A stretch of 48,241 nt of DNA from contig JAFGNZ010000026.1 in the NCBI GenBank assembly GCA_016926755.1, forward strand, positions 1 through 48,241, written 5' to 3'. The translations under genes and the position numbers were made by a program. Each line of letters begins with the position of its first letter. The stretch's first letter is position 1. The notes under the pieces were generated by a model that worked only from the letters and a program-made list of their open reading frames with translations, was not told the DNA's origin and did no database searches. The stretch is from Myxococcaceae bacterium (lineage in GTDB: Bacteria; Myxococcota; Myxococcia; Myxococcales; Myxococcaceae). Shown here one piece after another: positions 16,852 to 23,598 of the stretch.

Positions 16852-18303
16852 CTAGGACGCCTCGCCGACGGCCAGCGCCCGCGACGCGGAGAGCGCCCGG
16901 AGCACATTCAGGAAGGCTGACGCCTCCGGCGTGAGCGCCTCGCCCGCCCGCCACGCCACGAAGAGCTCGCGGCGGATGGAGAGCTCGAGCCGCAGCTCCA
17001 CGAGCTTGCCCGAGGAGAGCTCGGCGGCGACGCTCGCCTGGGAGAAGAAGGCGCACCCGAGCCCCTCGGCCACCGCGGCCCGGAGCGCGTGGGCACCATC
17101 CACCTCGGCGACGATCACCTCCTCCCGGAGCGGCGTTCCGGCCCGGGCGAAGCATGCCTCGACCAGCTCACGGGTGGCCGAGCCCCTCGGCCGCTCTACC
17201 CTGGGCAGCGCGGACACCTCCGCCAACGAGAGGGAACGCCGCGACACCGCGCGCAGGTGGGGCGAGGCCACGAGCACGATGACGTCTTCGGCGATGGGCT
17301 CCCAGCCGAGCTTCTCCCCCTCCGGCTGGAGACCTACCAGCGCCAGCTCGATGCGCCCCTGGGCGAGCGCGTCGAGCTGCTCGACCGTGGGCCCCCCGCG
17401 CACGCCCACGCGGATCGCAGGCTGCTCCTTCCGGAACGCGGCCAGCGCCCGCGGCACGAGCGCCTCGAGGGGAGCGCTCGCGGCGCCAATGGTGAGCCCC
17501 CCGGCCGGGAGCGGCACCGCGGCGACTGAGGGGGGCGCGCGCGGCACCTGCCCGACCGCGCGCGGCGAGGCGTACAGCGCGCGGATGTGCTCACGTGAGA
17601 CGCCGGCGGCCTTCACATCGAAGGCGATCTTGCCCTCGCGCAGCCCGACGACCCGCGGGAAGTGCCGGAGCACCACGTCGAGATCATGGGAGGTGAGACA
17701 GAAGGTGATCCCCTCGTCGGCGAAGGAGAGGAGCAGCTCGAGGAGCTCCTCGGCACGTGTCGGATCCAGCGCGGCGAGGGGCTCGTCAGCGACGAGCACG
17801 TCCGGTCGCTGGTAGACGGCGCGCGCAATGGCGACCCGCTGCTGCTGGCCACCGGAGAGCCTGTCCGCGCGCTCGTAGAGCTTCTCGGCGAGGCCCACTC
17901 GGGCCAGGAGCGCATGGATCTCCTCCCGCTCGGCGCGGCTCGCCACGGGCCACAGGGTCCGCAGCAGGCCCCAGCTCCCCACGCGGCCGGCACGGACATT
18001 GTCGAGGACCGACAGCTGCGGGACGAGGAGGTATTGCTGGTAGATGGTGCCAATCCGCCGGCGGACCGCGCGCAGCTCTCCCTCGCCAAGGGTGGCGACA
18101 TCGCGTCCCTCGAACCGCACCGCGCCCGAGCTGGGGGCCGCGCTCGTGTTGAGCAGGCGCAGCAGCGTGGACTTGCCCGCCCCGCTTGGGCCAAGGAACG
18201 CGACGTGCTCCCCCGCGCGCAGGGCGAGATCCACGCCGTCGAGCGCGGTGATGCCCGGGTAGCGCTTCGCGGCGGCGATGAGTTCGAGGAGGGGGGGCGC
18301 CAC
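16852..18303 (-). CDS. ABC ATPase (PhnC-like) fused to a LysR-type effector-binding domain
   Basis: 483 residues. The first 235 are a complete ABC ATPase: Walker A GPSGAGKST, Q-loop IYQQYLLV, signature LSGGQQQRVAIARA, Walker B VLVADEP, and the switch His in LTSHD. After a short Pro-rich linker, residues about 262-475 match the periplasmic-binding-type co-inducer domain of LysR regulators (LTIGAASAPLEALVPRAL, GRIELALVG, VLVASPHL, AEGLGCAFF). No helix-turn-helix is present. The protein therefore joins an import ATPase to a cytoplasmic ligand sensor. A regulatory domain that inhibits or activates transport when the ligand accumulates (as in MetN or ModC, but with another fold) is the simplest reading. 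Its gene is divergent from the binding-protein gene, with 62 bp between them. Confidence 0.85.
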   Translation of the reverse strand: MAPPLLELIAAAKRYPGITALDGVDLALRAGEHVAFLGPSGAGKSTLLRLLNTSAAPSSGAVRFEGRDVATLGEGELRAVRRRIGTIYQQYLLVPQLSVLDNVRAGRVGSWGLLRTLWPVASRAEREEIHALLARVGLAEKLYERADRLSGGQQQRVAIARAVYQRPDVLVADEPLAALDPTRAEELLELLLSFADEGITFCLTSHDLDVVLRHFPRVVGLREGKIAFDVKAAGVSREHIRALYASPRAVGQVPRAPPSVAAVPLPAGGLTIGAASAPLEALVPRALAAFRKEQPAIRVGVRGGPTVEQLDALAQGRIELALVGLQPEGEKLGWEPIAEDVIVLVASPHLRAVSRRSLSLAEVSALPRVERPRGSATRELVEACFARAGTPLREEVIVAEVDGAHALRAAVAEGLGCAFFSQASVAAELSSGKLVELRLELSIRRELFVAWRAGEALTPEASAFLNVLRALSASRALAVGEAS

Positions 18304-18365
18304 GGAGGCTCGACTTTACAGTAAGAAGGCCGGCGGGATTAAGCCCCCGCCCCAAAGGAGTCCCC
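18304..18365 (+). promoter_or_regulatory. Divergent intergenic region with hairpin and strong Shine-Dalgarno
   Basis: 62 bp separate the ATPase start from the binding-protein start. A GGCGGG/CCCGCC hairpin (18332-18351) sits directly before AAAGGAG (18354-18360), which is well spaced from ATG at 18366. Both promoters must lie in or overlap this short segment, so expression of the two halves of the transporter is likely coordinated. Confidence 0.45.
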
Positions 18366-19229
18366 ATGCGCCGCCTTGCCGCCTTGCTGCTCGGCACCCT
18401 CCTCCCCCTGGCCACCTATGCCGGAGACCGGCCCATCCTCCGAGTCTCTGCCATCCCCGATGAGACGCCCACCGAGCTGCAACGGAAGTTCCAGCCGCTG
18501 GGCACCTACCTCGAGAAGGCGCTGGGCATGGAGGTGAAGTTCATCCCGGTGACCGACTATGCGGCGACGGTCGAGGGCCTCGCCGGCAAGCACCTCGACC
18601 TGGTGTGGTTCGGCGGCTTTACCTTCGTCCAGGCCCGCCGCAAGACGGGCAACGCCCTCCCCATCGTGCAGCGCGAGGAGGACGCCGCCTTCCACTCGAA
18701 GATCATCGTGGGGGCGGACAAGAAGATCGCGTCGCTCGCCGAGCTGAAGGGGAAGACCTTCGCCTTCGGCAGTGTGAGCTCCACCTCCGGCCACCTCATG
18801 CCCCGCTACTTCATGCTCCAGGCGGGGATCGATCCCGACAAGGAGCTGACCCGGGTCGCCTTCAGCGGCGCCCACGACGCCACCGCGAAGTGGGTCGAGG
18901 CCGGCAAGGTCGACGCCGGGGCGCTGAACGAGTCCGTGTGGCAGAAGCTCCTCGATGAGAAGAAGGTGGATCCCGCCAAGGTGAAGGTCATCTACACCAC
19001 GCCCGCGTACTTCGATTACAGCTGGACCGTCCGCGGCGACCTCGATCCCAAGCTCATCGAGCGAATCAAGCAGGCCTTCCTCTCCCTCGATCCGGCCAGG
19101 CCCGAGCACAAGTCCATTCTCGAACTGCAGCGCGCGAAGCGCTTCATCGAGACCCGGCCGGAGAACTACCGGGGCATCGAGGAGGCCGCCGAAAAGGCGG
19201 GCCTCTTCAAGCCAGCGGCCTCGAAGTAG
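18366..19229 (+). CDS. Periplasmic binding protein, PhnD-like, putative selenate type
   Basis: 287 residues with a signal peptide (RRLAALLLGTLLPLATYAG). The mature protein is a PhnD/SsuA-type binding protein: ILRVSAIPDETPTELQRKF, PLGTYLEKALGMEVKFIPV, LDLVWFGGFTFVQA, GKTFAFGSVSSTSGHLMP and the late VIYTTPAYFDYSWTV. The opening AIPDE and WFGG motifs recall the family described as putative selenate ABC transporter binding proteins, which tend to lie beside selD. Here selD follows 81 bp downstream in the same direction, and the fused permease and ATPase are divergent. Substrate (selenate, selenite or another small oxyanion) is inferred from context; a phosphonate role cannot be excluded on sequence alone. 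Confidence 0.8.
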   Translation: MRRLAALLLGTLLPLATYAGDRPILRVSAIPDETPTELQRKFQPLGTYLEKALGMEVKFIPVTDYAATVEGLAGKHLDLVWFGGFTFVQARRKTGNALPIVQREEDAAFHSKIIVGADKKIASLAELKGKTFAFGSVSSTSGHLMPRYFMLQAGIDPDKELTRVAFSGAHDATAKWVEAGKVDAGALNESVWQKLLDEKKVDPAKVKVIYTTPAYFDYSWTVRGDLDPKLIERIKQAFLSLDPARPEHKSILELQRAKRFIETRPENYRGIEEAAEKAGLFKPAASK

Positions 19230-19310
19230 CGGCGGGCGGGGCGCTGCCTCCGCGCCAGGAACAGCGCCTCAGGATTGCCGGCCGTGCGCCAGTTCATGCA
19301 TGATGGCGCC

Positions 19311-20363
19311 ATGGATGAACAACTGAGCCCGAAGCGACTGACCGAGCTGGCCAACTGCGCAGGTTGAGCAGCGAAGATCCGCCCCGCGGATCTGGCGCAG
19401 GTCCTGCGCCAACTGAAGAAAGTCAAGGTACCCCAGGCCCTGGTGGGCTTCTCCACCAGTGATGATGCCGCCGTCTACCGCCTCACGTCCAAGCTGGCCG
19501 TGGTGGAGACGGTGGACTTCTTCCCACCGGTGGTGGACGACCCGTTCCAGTTCGGGGCCATCGCCGCGGCCAACGCGCTCTCGGACATCTACGCCATGGG
19601 CGCCCGGCCGCTGTTCGCGCTCAACCTGGTGGGCTTCCCCAAGGAGCTGCCGCTCTCCATCCTCTCGAAGATCCTCGCGGGCGGGCAGTCCAAGGCGGAC
19701 GAGGCGGGCATCCCCATCCTCGGCGGCCACAGCGTGCAGGATCCCGAGCCCAAGTACGGCATGGCCGTCACCGGCGTGGTGCACCCGAAGAAGGTGCTCT
19801 CCAACGCGGGCGCGAAGCCGGGAGACGTGCTCCTGCTCACCAAGCCGCTGGGCTCGGGCATCGCCACCACCGCCATCAAGCGAGGCGTGGCCTCCACGGC
19901 GCTGATGAAGCGGGCCATGGCCGTCATGGCCACGCTCAACCGCACCTCGGGAGAGGTGTTCTCCTCCGGGAAGTTCAAGGTGAACGCGCTCACGGACGTG
20001 ACGGGCTTCGGCCTGCTGGGGCACCTGCTGGAGATGATGAAGGGCTCGAAGACGCGCGCACGGCTGGCGCTGGAGCGCATCCCCATCATCCAGGAGGTGC
20101 CCGCGCTCGCCGAGCAAGGGGTGGTGCCCGGTGGCTCGAAGGCCAACCTCGCCCACGTCAGCAAGCACGTGCGCTTCCCCAAGGAGCTGCCCGAGCACAT
20201 CCGCTGGGTGCTGGCGGACGCCCAGACCAACGGCGGGATGCTGGCCTGCGTACCCGCCCGGGAGGTGCGCAAGGCGCTCACCGCGCTGGAGAAGGCCCGG
20301 GTGGAGACCGCCATCATCGGCGAGGTGGTCGCGGGCCGTCCGGGGATTGAGGTAGTGGGCTGA
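19311..20363 (+). CDS. selD: Selenide, water dikinase (selenophosphate synthase), predicted selenoprotein
   Basis: SelD makes selenophosphate from selenide and ATP, the Se donor for selenocysteine and selenouridine. Read through the UGA at 19365-19367, the frame gives 350 residues, the normal family length. The N terminus is MDEQLSPKRLTELANCAG-U-AAKIRPADLAQVL, with Sec at codon 19 in the active-site loop where other SelDs have Cys or Sec. Downstream come the Asp motif STSDDAAVY, FGAIAAANALSDIYAMGARP, GGHSVQDPEPKYGMAVTG and the C-terminal DAQTNGGML. Standard gene calling would start at the GTG at 19443 and lose the catalytic loop. The start at 19311 has no strong ribosome-binding site; other nearby starts are possible. 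It lies downstream of the binding-protein gene and ends at a hairpin shared with the convergent gene. Confidence 0.92.
19365..19367 (+). other. In-frame UGA predicted to encode selenocysteine
   Basis: The UGA follows aactgcgcaggt (N-C-A-G) and precedes gcagcgaag (A-A-K). The C-A-G-U-A-A-K context matches the catalytic loop of selenocysteine-containing SelD proteins. Both sides stay in the same frame for the full enzyme, so this is recoding rather than a frameshift. Confidence 0.9.
19393..19411 (+). promoter_or_regulatory. Bacterial SECIS-like hairpin in selD
   Basis: TGGCGCA (19393-19399) pairs perfectly with TGCGCCA (19405-19411) around a pentaloop GGTCC. The loop begins 32 nt after the UGA. 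Bacterial SECIS elements are in-frame stem-loops just downstream of the UGA with a G at the start of the apical loop; the E. coli fdhF loop has GGUC. A second 7-bp hairpin (gatccgc/gcggatc, 19376-19392) lies between the UGA and this one. Confidence 0.7.
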
Positions 20364-20383
20364 CCGTGACGCGGACGTTGCTT

Positions 20384-20429
20384 GACGAGGAGCGCCAGCT
20401 CTACGAGCCGTAGAGCGGCGCTCGGCGTC
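20384..20429. terminator. Long hairpin between convergent genes (bidirectional terminator)
   Basis: In the 74-bp gap between selD and the convergent binding-protein gene, GAGCGCC-A-GCTCTACG (20390-20405) pairs with CGTAGAGC-GGCGCTC (20409-20423) around a 3-nt loop, with one bulged A. An outer GACG/CGTC pair (20384-20387 and 20426-20429) extends it. The near-perfect 15-bp stem in a convergent gap indicates transcription termination in both directions. Confidence 0.75.
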
Positions 20430-20437
20430 ACCCTTCG

Positions 20438-22132
20438 CTACGGCTGCGCCGGCTTCTCCTTGCTGATGTACACCGCCGGCACCAGGGCGCCGTGCAGCAT
20501 CTGCGGCCAGCTGGCCACGCCGAATTTGTTGGCCTTGAAGAGCTCCCCCTTCACCCACGGCTTCACGAGCTGGGTGACCACGGGATGCCAGAGGAACACC
20601 GCGCCCACATCCTGGACGAGGAGCTCCTCTGCCTTCTGGTAGAGCCCGCAGCGGGCGGCGTCGTCCCCACCCGCGTTCGCCTTGTCGACCAGCTGGTCGA
20701 ACTCGGCGTTGGACCACGGGTGGCGGCCGCCGCTGCGGTACACGCTGAGGAAGTTGCTCCCGTCGTAGTAGTCGAACGCCCAGCCGATCAGCACCAGCGG
20801 CAGCTCGTACTTCTTCAGCCGGTCCATGAACACCTTGCGGTCCAGGATCTGGATGCCGACCTCGATGCCGAGGTTCTTCTTCAGCATCGCGCGGATCTCC
20901 TCCGCCGCGGCCTTGATGGTCGGCGACGGCGCGCGCAGGAAGAGCTCATACTTGGGGAAGCCCTTTCCGCCCGGGAAGCCAGCCTCGGCGAGCAGCTTGC
21001 GCGCCTGCTCGGGATCGAAGCCCTGCATCCCCTCGAGCCGCTCGGGTTTGGCGCAGTGGAAGCCCGGCGGCACGAAGCCGCTCGCCGCCACCGCGGTGCC
21101 GCGCATCGTCGTGTCGATGAGCGCCTGCTTGTCGATCGCCAGCGCGAAGGCCTTGCGCACCCGCGCATCCTTGAAGGCGGTGTCCGCGCCGCCGAAGTCG
21201 AGCTCCCAGCTCATGAAGTCCGGCCAGCGGAAGCGCTGGCTGTCCTTGAGCTGCGCATCCCCCTCGAGCTTCGCGATGTCGGCGCTGGTGAACAAGCCCT
21301 CGTACGGCCAGGGGATGGCGTCAATCTCCCCAGCGGTGTAGGCCGGCAACAGGCTCTCGTCCCGCGAGAGCTTGTAGATGATGCGCTCGAGGTACGGCTT
21401 GCGGACGCCGCGATACTTGGGGTTCGCGACGTAGACCAGCTCCTTGCCGGGCTCCCACTTGACGAGCTTGAACGGGCCCGCCGAGACCGCGGTCTCCGGA
21501 GAGGAGGACCAGGCGTCGCCGAGCTTGCTCACCACGTGCTTGGGCACGACGTAGAGGTCGGCCAGCAGCATCGCCAGGAACGGCGTCGGGTCGGTGGTGG
21601 TGATCCGCAGCGTCGTCGGGTTCACCGCCTTCACCCCGATGTCGTCGAGCTTCGCCTTGCCCTCGTTCGCCGCCTGCAGGTTCTTGATCGCACCGAAGTA
21701 CCAGGGCGCCTCGTGGCCTGTCTCCGGGTTGGCGAGCCGCTTGATCGTGAACTCGAAGTCATGCGCGGTGAGCGGCTTCCCATCGGACCACTGGAGCCCC
21801 TTGCGCAGGGTGAACGTCCAGGTGCGGCCGTCCTCGGAGACCGTCCAGCGCTCGGCGGCGAGCGGGCGGACCTCATAGTCGCCGTTCAGCTCCACCAGCG
21901 GCTCGCTCTGCAGCGAGGGGTGCCAGGCGCTCTTCCAGATGGTCTTGCTCCAGTCGACGTACACCCCCTGATCGCCCTCGGAGAAGCGCGGCGGCAGCGT
22001 GAGCACCTGCTGCTGCGCGGGAGCGGCGTCCGCCGGCAGCTTCACCCCCACCGAGTTGACGTTCTTCGGGCCGGCCAACGCCGGCGCCGCCACAAGCAGG
22101 CCAACCAACCACACCAGGGATAGGCGCCTCAT
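20438..22132 (-). CDS. Oligopeptide-type ABC substrate-binding protein (SBP family 5)
   Basis: 564 residues; ATG at 22132 has AGGTGG upstream and gives a signal peptide MRRLSLVWLVGLLVAAPALAG. Family 5 features are clear: LVELNGDYEVRPLAAERWTV, GRTWTFTLRKGLQWSDGKPLTAHDFEFTIKR, AGPFKLVKWEPGKELVYVANP, DARVRKAFALAIDKQALI, and a C-terminal GWAFDYYDGSNFLSVY. Such proteins bind peptides, opines, nickel complexes or sugars in the periplasm. No permease or ATPase of this class lies in the window, so it must use subunits elsewhere or act as a solitary binder. It is the last gene of the minus-strand run that begins with the MmgE/PrpD gene, 71 bp after the porin, which suggests it handles a substrate or product of that pathway. 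Confidence 0.85.
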   Translation of the reverse strand: MRRLSLVWLVGLLVAAPALAGPKNVNSVGVKLPADAAPAQQQVLTLPPRFSEGDQGVYVDWSKTIWKSAWHPSLQSEPLVELNGDYEVRPLAAERWTVSEDGRTWTFTLRKGLQWSDGKPLTAHDFEFTIKRLANPETGHEAPWYFGAIKNLQAANEGKAKLDDIGVKAVNPTTLRITTTDPTPFLAMLLADLYVVPKHVVSKLGDAWSSSPETAVSAGPFKLVKWEPGKELVYVANPKYRGVRKPYLERIIYKLSRDESLLPAYTAGEIDAIPWPYEGLFTSADIAKLEGDAQLKDSQRFRWPDFMSWELDFGGADTAFKDARVRKAFALAIDKQALIDTTMRGTAVAASGFVPPGFHCAKPERLEGMQGFDPEQARKLLAEAGFPGGKGFPKYELFLRAPSPTIKAAAEEIRAMLKKNLGIEVGIQILDRKVFMDRLKKYELPLVLIGWAFDYYDGSNFLSVYRSGGRHPWSNAEFDQLVDKANAGGDDAARCGLYQKAEELLVQDVGAVFLWHPVVTQLVKPWVKGELFKANKFGVASWPQMLHGALVPAVYISKEKPAQP

Positions 22133-22203
22133 TTGCTCTCTGCCACCTTTCTCGGATTCCCACGCGGGATAGCCACACGAGCACCTGGACCGCCGGTGCC
22201 CCG

Positions 22204-23559
22204 TCAATACTGATACGAGAGGACGAACGCGAACGACCGATCGTAGATGATGGTGTCCGTGGAGACGCGCGGGTCCTTCCGGTGCCACTCGTCGTACTCG
22301 ACGTGCAGTCCGACGCCGTTGCCGAACGAGTAGCTGAGGCCCGGCTGGAGCATGAGCTCGGTCACGTCTGGCTCAGCGTGGTACACCACGTAGTTGGTGT
22401 TGAAGCGGACCGACACGTTCCCGAACGTCGCGCGCGCGCCGGCCAGGAAGTAATCCGCCTTGCGGACCGCGCTGCCCTGCTGGTGCGCGTACTCGAAGAA
22501 CGCGTTCAGCTGGGGTGCCACGTCGCCAGTCGTCAGCGAGAGATCCGCCTCGTACTGGAGGACACCCCCTCCGTGCGAGTACGCATCCGCCAACGACTCG
22601 CGGCGGACGCGCGCCGTCATCGCGGACACCCCCAGCTCCACCCGGTATGGCCCGGACACCCCCAGGCTCCCGACAACCCGGCCGTTGGCGATGTTCCTCA
22701 GCGCGCCAATCCGCGCGCCGCTCGAGTCAAGCTGGCCCTCCGGATTCGGGCTGTAGATGGAGAGGTTCGACGCGTCGCCCACCGGGCGATCGCCAATCGT
22801 GCGCCCGTAGTCGAAGCCCCCGTTGATGCCATCCGACTGGGCAAAGAACTGGAGCGCGTACATGAGCCGCACCGGGCCAACGTCGAGCCGCGACTCCTCG
22901 AGGCTCAAGCCGTAGTCGGGGTTGAGCTGCATCCCATCGAAGAAGATGATGGTTCCGAAGTACGACTCATCCCAGAAGATGCCGAACTGGCGATACACCT
23001 TGCCCGCCTTGAACGTCATGGAGGGGCGCGCCTTGTATGCAGCGTAGATCTCCTGGAACCACACGTTGGAGGAAAAGAAGCTCCGCAGATACGTGTTCGG
23101 CGCGCCTGGGGAGGTGTGACCGCCATCGCGCAGACGGATCTCCGTGTGGCCCGCGAAGTCCCCCCACTGCTTGTCCAGCTTCAGGGACATGATCTCGAGG
23201 CGGCTCGCGCCCTCCAGGCTCCCGCCGGCGACGATCGTCTCACGATCGATCGGCTGGTGATAGAGGAGGTACACGCCCGCGCGGATCTGGAACGGCAACC
23301 CGACGAGCGGCGGCTCCGCCATGTCGGGGCCAGGCTCGGGCTTGCCGGGCACGGGGGCCGGCTCCTGGGAAGGCGGTACCTCGCCCGCCCTCGGCGTCTC
23401 CGGCGTGGGCTCCGGCGTGGAAGCCGGCGTCGGAGGCGCACCACCAGGCCCTGTCCCCTGAGCGCCGGCCCCCTCCTGTGCGAGCACGACGACAGGAGAC
23501 GTGAGGGCCAGCGTGACGAGCATGCACACGACAGCTCGGACTGGAGTGGGACTCTTCAT
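22204..23559 (-). CDS. Outer-membrane beta-barrel porin
   Basis: 451 residues. A signal peptide (VVCMLVTLALTSPVVVLAQ) is followed by about 55 residues rich in Pro, Gly and Glu that probably cross the periplasm. Then comes an amphipathic-strand region of about 370 residues with alternating aromatic residues (SMTFKAGKVYRQFGIFWDESYFG, DYFLAGARATFGNVSVRFNTNYVVYH). The chain ends DRSFAFVLSYQY, with the terminal aromatic typical of substrates of the BAM machinery. It resembles phosphate-selective-like porins in layout. It lies 39 bp after the flavocytochrome gene in the same operon, which suggests it brings in or lets out the small acid handled by that operon. A named substrate cannot be given. Confidence 0.75.
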   Translation of the reverse strand: MKSPTPVRAVVCMLVTLALTSPVVVLAQEGAGAQGTGPGGAPPTPASTPEPTPETPRAGEVPPSQEPAPVPGKPEPGPDMAEPPLVGLPFQIRAGVYLLYHQPIDRETIVAGGSLEGASRLEIMSLKLDKQWGDFAGHTEIRLRDGGHTSPGAPNTYLRSFFSSNVWFQEIYAAYKARPSMTFKAGKVYRQFGIFWDESYFGTIIFFDGMQLNPDYGLSLEESRLDVGPVRLMYALQFFAQSDGINGGFDYGRTIGDRPVGDASNLSIYSPNPEGQLDSSGARIGALRNIANGRVVGSLGVSGPYRVELGVSAMTARVRRESLADAYSHGGGVLQYEADLSLTTGDVAPQLNAFFEYAHQQGSAVRKADYFLAGARATFGNVSVRFNTNYVVYHAEPDVTELMLQPGLSYSFGNGVGLHVEYDEWHRKDPRVSTDTIIYDRSFAFVLSYQY

Positions 23560-23598
23560 TGCGGAGGAACCTCTCGTTGAAGGCCGGTGGCCAGCCGT

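Noticed and set aside
15115-19229. Phosphonate-uptake (phn) operon
   Set aside because: The transporter parts are PhnCDE-like, but no C-P lyase or phosphonatase is present and selD follows the binding protein; a selenium role is preferred, though not proven.
19365-19367. Nonsense mutation or frameshift in selD
   Set aside because: The frame is identical on both sides, the UGA is exactly at the catalytic position, and a suitable hairpin follows, so recoding explains it better.
20492-22123. 543-codon plus-strand frame opposite the family 5 binding protein
   Set aside because: Composition is typical of an antisense shadow; the minus strand has a signal peptide and a conserved family sequence.
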